A stretch of 64,000 nt of DNA from Symsagittifera roscoffensis (taxonomy: Eukaryota > Xenacoelomorpha > Acoela > Convolutidae), in the NCBI RefSeq assembly GCF_963678635.1, contig NC_087071.1, forward strand, positions 16,679,613 through 16,743,612. Direction: 5' to 3'. Position numbers and translations under genes: made by a program. Under the pieces are notes generated by a model. It did not search any database. It saw nothing but the letters and a program-made list of their open reading frames with translations, and was not told the DNA's origin. Shown here in pieces: positions 31,801 through 40,800 of the stretch. Positions within the stretch are counted from its first letter, which is position 1; each line of letters starts with the position of its first letter.

Positions 31801-34800
31801 TTCGTATCTATCTTTACGCCCACAGAAGTATTAAAAGGAACGAGATCGGTTTCCGTGTTTCCCTGAATTATTTTTTCAAGCTCCAGGTTCTTTCTCTTCG
31901 ACTTGGCGCTCAATATTTGTTTTGACTGATCTTCAATTTCAGCTCATAGAACTTAGTAAATAGTTTTGTTACGATTGTATTAATTTCAAATTTTATTGTT
32001 GAATGGCTCGTTTTTCTATCTAGTGATACATATATCAAGGTGTCATCAGTGTAGATTTGGCAAGAGAGACCAAGAGACACTCCTAATGTTTTGAACCGCC
32101 CGTCTAGTATATCACTCAAAACTTTGTAGTCTATCGTATCGAAAGCCGCTGATAAGTCTACTCCAAGCACAATTACTAGAGCGTTTTCGTCAAGTTGACA
32201 TAAAATCTCGTTCATTGTTTTCAACAAGCAGGTTTCTGTTGAATGTTTTCTGCTAAAAGCGGACTGGTTGGTATCTAGAAGCTTATTACATTCTAGAAAA
32301 ACAGTCAATTGAGAGGTCACAACTCTTTCAATAATCTTGGATACTGTTATTATATTTGCAACTGATCTGTAATTAATGAAAACTTCCGGGTCCCATGACA
32401 GTTGTTTTTACAACTAGGATTTTATTGCGTTTGGTAGCAGTGTTCTTTTTTTCAATGCTGTTTTGATGGATGAGGTGGGTAATTCATGAACTTTTTATTT
32501 ATAAAGGTTATAAGATACTACCTAGCTAGCGGTCTATCTGTGAATGTCTCTATTCGTTTTTCAACCTGTGTATCTAGTTTAGTATTTCATTGGCATTTCA
32601 CCTGGCTCAGTTCGCTTCGTATTCCCTGTGTGTCAGATTCCAAATCACCAGTAGAATATTATGTTTAAGTAATTTTTGGAGTTAACGTTTTTTCACCTGA
32701 GCAAGTGACTTGTAATCAGGGACTATATGTTTTTTACCTCTGAACTCTGCCTAATGAATCACTAGATTTCCCACTTAGTATAGCGGTAAAGAACGTGCTT
32801 TTGTATCCCAAGGTCTGAGGTTAGAGAGTCCATGACAAATCTTGTTTTTTCAATTTTCGTGGAAATTTCTTGTGAAATGTCGGTCTTGTGCTTGTCCAAT
32901 GTCGAAAATTTTAGAAATGTCGGTCTTTTTTGTATCTAAGTTGAAATTAAAGTGCTACTCTCGGTGCAAATGGGTAAGCTTCATGAGCAGTCTTATGCCA
33001 AGTGCTTTGACATTTGATTATGAATAAGCCCACACAGTTGATGCTTTTTTATTCCATCAATTGAACCGAAAGTAGCTATTTGCTTCATATAACAGTATAA
33101 TTAAATCTCATTGTGGAAATTGCCTACGTCGAATTTGTTCGCGAGATTTTTGAAATTCATAATTTGTACGCCATTTGATGTAATACATTCTAATTTAATA
33201 CATGCAAAGTTAATTGGCTTATTACATTCCAAATTATTACATGAAAAATTTGAATTTCTCTGCTTTTAAAGCTCCTGATTTTTTGCCGCTTTCTCGCTCG
33301 TGTTTGCGAAGTTTCAGCTTCGCCTCTATGTCTAAAATTGAAAAATCTGATATTGTTTAGATTCCGATTTTTGCTTTAATTGTATGTTGTGTTGGCCACC
33401 TGATATTGTCGGGTGAAGAAGGGCAAAATCCGATTTTTTTGGGTCTCACAGGTGTTTCGATTCAACGGCTGTCTACCCCTGTATTATCGTCTTAATTTTC
33501 GCTCGATAAGTGACTCTGAGTGCTTGTTTAAAACTGATTAATCTGATTTTGACATGTTTTACTCAAATTGTTAAAATTTTGAAACTGCTGTAGATAATTA
33601 TAACGACTTTGGAGCTACTGTCTCCTTTCTCTCCTTGCGGCGCAGAAACATTGGTCAAAAATCGATATAATCCTAGATCCCCCCAGTGGAACACAGGGAT
33701 AAACTAGAAAAAAAAATCACAGTTGACCATGTAATAAAATTAAAAATATAATATTTCAACTCAGCCGATGGTTGCAAGTTATTTCGAAACCATTATTTTC
33801 AATACCAACTTTTGAGATAGAGATCAATAATACTAAAAGATAACAAATTCTGTTAAGCGCAAATATCTCATCGTCATCAAATCTGTTCATTTTCATAGCA
33901 TTTTCCTAAAATTGTTTTTATCCTTCAATTTTTTGCGAAGCCATTTTTTTTCTTTTTTATGTTTTACATTATTGTTACGTTTCTTTTTTTAATGATAAAC
34001 AAGAGGAAGGGTCTGATCCAGGAAGTGAATTTAATACGAAATTATGAGAGCAGTAATTTATGTTCGACCTTTTCATTGCTAATTTAGAGTCAAAAAAGAA
34101 GTTCGGCGTATATTTTTTCTGAATTTTTGGTTTTTGAATTTTACGACGCGAAAAGATTTCGTTATTTTGTATCAGTTCAGGTGGAATTAGTTATACGAGC
34201 AACGCTTTTTTCTTAAGATTGTTTCACTTAATCAACCAGTCGCAACCATCCTATGTAGTTTAATTTTACCAATTTCAGATAGCATTATCTATATGCTATC
34301 TGAAATTGGCAAATAAATTTTATATAAATGTTATTTTTATCTCAAAGCTCAAAAAATTTGATTAGGAAAAAATCTTTTGTTTTTAATATATTCTATATTT
34401 TTGAAAACATTGTGGTCAAGTTAACGTGCAAATTATTTTAAGTTATGTCCTTTTAATGTCTAAATAGATACGCATAAATAATTCCCGTTACGCTCTCAGC
34501 ATCATGAAGAAACTCTTCAAAGCGCGCATGATTTAGTCCAGAACATGGCCAATATCTTTTTAAATTTGAACTCAAGAAGTCGATATCTTCAATGGGGTAT
34601 AAAAATTTTTTGTTGAAAACTATTATTTCGATCGGCGAAAACTGACCAATAAAAAAACCACACCGAGCATAAATATTCCGTTTTCTTCCGGACCCTAAAC
34701 CGACAATTGGCTGAGTAGTCTTAAACCAATAAATTATTCACTTGGCCTCACTTTAAAAAATCTATGCGCTTGTGTAGAAACTGATTTTGATTGGAATTTC

Positions 34801-37800
34801 ATGGAAGAAAAGGTTACTTCAGTATTTTTGACTTCAAACGTGGAAAATACTCTCGCAGGGTACCAGGGTTGGTACGCTGATTTAAACAAAAAAAACAACA
34901 AAAAATGTTGAATTTAATCATAGAGGAAATAGTGGAACCACCAGTGGGTTCAGGGGGATTGGGGCGGGGATGGTCTCTCCTTTGTACTATTTTGAGATTT
35001 CCTTTCGTGGCTGACGGACAATAATTTTTTCTAAAGGCGCCCTTTGGCGCCAATATAGACTAAATTTGATTTTATAAACTAAACGCGATTTTTTGGTCAA
35101 GATTTTCCAAAAAGTGCTCAAAGTGCGTTCTTTGACCTTTTTTTTAAAATTTTGCCTGCGGCGCAGAAACATTGGTCAAAAATCGATATAATCTTAGATC
35201 CCCCCCCCCCCAGTGGAACTCAGGGATAAACTAGAAAAAAAAATCACAGTCGACCATGTAATAAAATTAAAAATATAATATTTCAACTCAGCCGATTGTT
35301 GCAAGTTATTTCAAAACCATTATTTTCAATACCAACTTTTGAGTTAGAGATCAATAATACTAAAAGATAACAAATTCTGTTAAGCGCAAATATCTCATCG
35401 TCATCAAATCTGTTCATTTATCTTAGCATTTTCCTAAAATTTATTTAATCCTTCAATTTTTTGCGAAGCCATTTTTTTTCTTTATTATGTTTTACATTAT
35501 TGTTGCGTTTCTTTTTTTAATGATAAACAAGAGGAAGGGTCTGATCCAGATGGAATTTAATACGAAATTATGAGAGCAGTAATTTATGTTCGACCTTTTT
35601 ATTGCTAATTTAGAGTCAAAAAAGAAGTTCGGCGTATATTTTTTCTGAATTTTTTGGTTTTTGAATGTTACGACGCGAAAAGATTTCGTAATTTTATATC
35701 AGTTCAGGTGGAATTAGTTATACGAGCAACGCTTTTTTCTTAAGATTGTTTCACTTAATCAACCAGTCGCAACCATCCTATGTAGTTTAATTTTACCAAT
35801 TTCAGATAGCATTATCTCTATGCTATCTGAAATTGGCAAATAAATTTTATATAAATTTTATTTGTATCTCAATTTTATTTTTATATGCTATCTGAAATTG
35901 GCAAATAAACTTTATATAAATTTTTTTATCTCATTTTTATTTTTATATGCTATTTGAAATTGGCAAATAAATTTTATATAAATTTTATTTTTGTCTTAAT
36001 TTTATTTTTATATGCTATCTGAAATTGGCAAATAATTTTTAGATAAGTTATATTTTTTATCTCAAAGCTCAACAAATTTGATTAGGAAAGTAAAAATCAA
36101 GTGTGAATTTTGAGTTTATGAACCGGGCCACAAATGGCTATCCAGCTGATACACTATAAACCAATGAAATGCTTGATAATTAATATTAGAACACGCGAGA
36201 ACGTACTTGAGCTCACCTCGCTTCGATTTGCGAAATACTGCTTCGCCTCTGCATTAGGAGAATTGCCACGGTTAGTTAAAAAAAATACTTAGAAAGTAAC
36301 ACGTCTGAAGTGACGTTATGGATGTAATGCAATAAATCAAAGGAACAACAAAGAGTCAGAATTTAATTTTATTTGGAAAATTTTGTTGATAGTAGATTTC
36401 ACTTATTTATGTCGTGTGAAACGTGGAACGAGAAGTTTAACGGAAAATTTTGTTGAAGGCCTTTCGAAGCGTATATAATTCGAAGTAATTTTTTATTTAA
36501 GGGATTTTCAAGCCATTATTTTGGATTTTTTTTAACATGTTCATTATTTTTTGAAAACATTGTGGTCAAGTTAACGTGACAATTATTTAAAGTTATGTCT
36601 TTGAAATGTCTAAATCTTAAAACAAATGCTTCCGACCAAAAAAAAAATATAATTGCAGTGCTTTTAATTTATATTGATTTTTAACAAAAACATGAGCATT
36701 TGCGAGTCTTATGGCGTTAAGCTAACAATTGTGTTGCCGGTTTTTATGCTTTGAAACGAATAATAGGAAAAGAAACAATAATGTCAATGTCAGTTCCATG
36801 AATATTGATTAGAATCTTTGACTCTGAATCAAACTGAATGCACCTGTACTTTGTCTGCAGAAACTTTTGAGGACTCTGAATTGAACAGCTTGGTTATTTT
36901 GCTTGACGTCGATTTGACAGCAGACTCGATGGACGATATTCGTAGCAGGATTTTATCACAGGTTTAGATCATCTGCCTTTTTCTGTTTCCTCATCCCCAC
37001 TCCAACTCCACCTGAAGTTTTTAGGTTCCTTGTTACCTGGTCCGGTGGCTAAAAAAGTTGGCATGCTGTTTAATTAGGCTATTCCAATTACATATAGTCT
37101 GTATACATTACCTTTGTAAACCATTCGTTAAAATATAAAATTGATGCGTATGTGAGGGGGGGGGGGAGAGGAAAAAGGAAAAATAGCCAATCATATGTTC
37201 AATATAATTTAGTTGACGAAATAGTTTCCTTTCTACTGTTCAGCAGCACGAACTGCAGAAATTGGCGCACAAAAAGTTTAATGCGTTCAAATTATGTTTT
37301 TTTTTCAATGTCACTTTCTTGGGAGCGAATTTAAGTTAATTATAGTAAAAAACATTCGGCATCCACAATAAAACAAATCTTTTCACTTACCACCGATAAC
37401 TAAGCAAACAACTAAATAAATAAGTAAACAACTAAATCAAGTTTAGAGGCTGAAGATTTTATCATTGCTATTTAAGTTGGTATAACGTCGCTTAGATCTA
37501 TGCTCAATTAACTTGATACTCATTGGCTGAAAGTTACCACGCAGGAACAACTGATCATCCTCTCTCTCAAACTAGTTGGAACTAGGGGTGGGAAGAAGAT
37601 TTTCACCACATTCCAAATTATTTTAGCTTAGGTTAAATTCTAAGTGCGTTCGGAGTTGGTTTGTCGTCGTGATTCTGGTGATTAGTTGGGTTGTTTCTAC
37701 GTTTTCATACATTTTTTAAAATAATTATATCCGCGGGCTTACGGCTAAACGGAATAAAAACTGGTGAAATTATCTTAAGAAGCTAGCGGCGTCAATTATA

Positions 37801-40800
37801 TTAGCTTGAGGTTCATTTAGGTTCCATTGGATCCTAGAATCATTCTCAAACATCCTGAAATATCCACGGATATTGTTCTGAAAGACTATATCAGACGAAG
37901 CAGAAGCAAGGCTTGTTTCTACGAATCTCTAGTCGCTTTATTTCATGCTGGGGACAAATCTGTTCAGCAAGAAATTACAAATTACCTGTGCAATAATATA
38001 TCAGTGCATCAATCAGAAAACAATCAAAAGTTCATTTTGAAAACGCAACCAGTGAGTGCTCTCGTAAAAGTTCTGCCGTATTTGTTTGGAAACGAAGAAG
38101 CCCCGAATTGTTTGAAAGTATTGTTAACTCATATTTGGTCGACGGACAAAATTTTTGAGCCAGTTATTTTGCGATTGGATATTTTAACCGCGTTGCCGCT
38201 TCATATACAGTTAACTGTACCAGAAGAACTGTTGATTGACAACATGTTTTACTCAGTGGACGAAAATGAGCCGAAAGTGTTTGAAAAGGCGCTCAAATTG
38301 TGTTTGCAGAAACACACAGATGATATTGTGGACGTTTGGAATTGCCCAAAAAGTAGGTAAATTGATAAATAATCTATTTTTTTTTGAAATTTTGAAGATC
38401 TTGAGGGTTGCTTGAGGGTGAGGCAACATTACCCAGCCCAGAAAAATAACCAAAAAAATTGCATGTAGTTCTTAAGCAGGGGCACAACAGCGGTTCGCCG
38501 TGATGAGCTGTACAGCTCGTATGTTGGTCCTATCCCTCGTGGATAAATGATCTTAAAAAAAAAAGATCTGAGTTATTGAGATAATGTTACAAAGCATTGA
38601 AAAAGCAGTTTCTCAGTTAAATCAAATTTGAGAAAATTGTTCTACTTTCTATAAAACTAAATCTATTTACCTAATCTTATTCACTGACAATTCGAAGCGC
38701 AAGGTTTTCTAAATTTTATGATTGAAAATAATCCACAGTTTTCGATAAATGGTCTAAAAATGAAGAAAATTTGGTCTTGAAAATTTGGACTTGCGAGTTT
38801 TAGGTCCAAATAGAGTTTAAATTGAGCACTTCTGGAAAAAATATTACCGTCTGCTGTATTTTATACAAACCATGCCGTTAGCATAGTAACTAAAGGACAT
38901 CCACTGCTATAGGTGGTAATCAGGGACCATTAGAGTGAAATAATGCCTTGAAAAAATCGTTTTTACGGTAGTAGTTTTATGTATGCGTTTAGAGGTATTT
39001 GATTTGGATTGAACTCAGTTTATTTGTTCGTTATTTATGAGGTATACTACTTAATCTTATAAATGTAGGGTAGAAGTCTAGTGGGTACATTGTCTACCTT
39101 TGTCTGTCCTTTCTTTGGGGAGCTTTTTTTGCAAAATTAATTATACTAATTAATTCTTTGTTTATTTCTTATCTATAAATTCTAAGATAATTTCATTTCA
39201 GGAGATTGTGATTTGATACAACGCATTTTTCTTTAATTCTTGATTTTTTTAAACCAGGGGCTGGTGGGAATAAACGTTAGGCCTCTTATTTAATGCATAA
39301 GGATGTTTTATTTTAGTTTTTAGATTTTTTTAGAATTTTAGTTTTACTGTTTTAGAGTTGCTGAGTGTGGAGAAAAATGTGCTTGGGGTTAGCCAATCAG
39401 AAGCCTCCCTCAAAGACTGCCTCAGTCATGCCTGTATTAGCACACACTGGGACATGCGAGATTGTGCTACCAACTGTCTGGCGGTTATGATGGAGCGGTG
39501 TGCCTGTATATTTATGGAAGAGAGTAAAATGGGGTAACCTTGTTGTGAAACATGCGATAGTTCACCGGTCTTCTGATTTGTTTCAGCGCATTATTTATTA
39601 AACACTAAATAGGAGCAAGAAAAGCCGGTTGCTGTGTACCACAGAAAGTTCCTATCCTATTTATTTTACTGATTATAGCTAATAGTAACTCAAAAATATC
39701 TTGCAATTTTTGAAGATTTTTCTTTCATTTAAGTTTTCTTTTTTTTTTGGTGGATGTGTGCCAAATAAAGCGACTTTATTTGTAATGATTGATTGCCATT
39801 GATTAATTAGGTAAGGCCCGTTTTCGGTAGTAATTGTTTTTTCAAATTTTAAATTTTTATGTATAAATTGTTTTAGTTAGTTCTTGTGTTTTGTCACGAT
39901 TTAAACATTTTTTTTTACTACAACTGAAAGTTCAGTAATTTGTAAATCTACCAAGTCTAACGTTGTTTTTTTTTACATTTTTTTGCTCCTTTTTACACAA
40001 GCAAAGCTTGTTTTCACAAGCAAAGCTTGTGTTATAGTATGAACTCTTTTTTTTCAACCTAAGTCGCAAATATTGTTGCGACACCAATATTAATGCGACA
40101 AAATGTGTTCATTTTCAAAGTGTTCCTTTTGATCAAAAACCAGCTAATAAGTACAACCAATGATAAGGATATTAATATAGACTGTTATTGTTCCGACTTT
40201 CGTAACGAAAGTAACGGAATATTTGTGCTGAGGTGGGATTTTTTCTTCAGACAAATTTCGATTTTTTAACTAGCCATTTTTGACGCAACTTTTTGATATC
40301 AATCGAAAGCTATCGTTGTGCTGAGCTTAAATTTGAAACGATATTTCAACTGTGATCATTTTTCGTAAAGTTATGGGGGTTTAAAGATTGCCATTTTGGC
40401 CAATTTGGGACAATTAACGCGCGATGTATTTCGCGCTATTAACGCGTAGTCGGAGATTTAATCCGTCTTAGAAATCATTCCAATTTGGTTGAACGAAGCT
40501 TATTTGCCCTTTTTGATTTGTTACAAGGAGCGAAATTTATGCTTTTGTAGTTTATATGCGTGTGGGGGGATGATTTTCATAGAAAAGATTTTCATTTTTT
40601 TATTACATTTAATTTGTTAATGATATTTATGTTATTACTGCTCCAAAAACATTAAAAGGCAGTCGGAACATTCAAGGCTTCGCCCTGATACGAGCAGTCT
40701 TGTGTTGTTTTCAATTTGCTCAATTTGATTAATCGCGGTATGATTTTTGTTTGATTTTTCCAAAGTTCATTTCACTTTATTAAAAAAGGAGATAGAACTC

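Noticed and set aside
32842-33027. Open stretch with a strong donor (AAATGG|GTAAGC) as an extra BRAT1-like exon
   Set aside because: Its acceptor is weak, it contains a local duplication (GAAATGTCGGTCTT twice), the product is not solenoid-like, and exons 2 and 3 already agree in phase without it.
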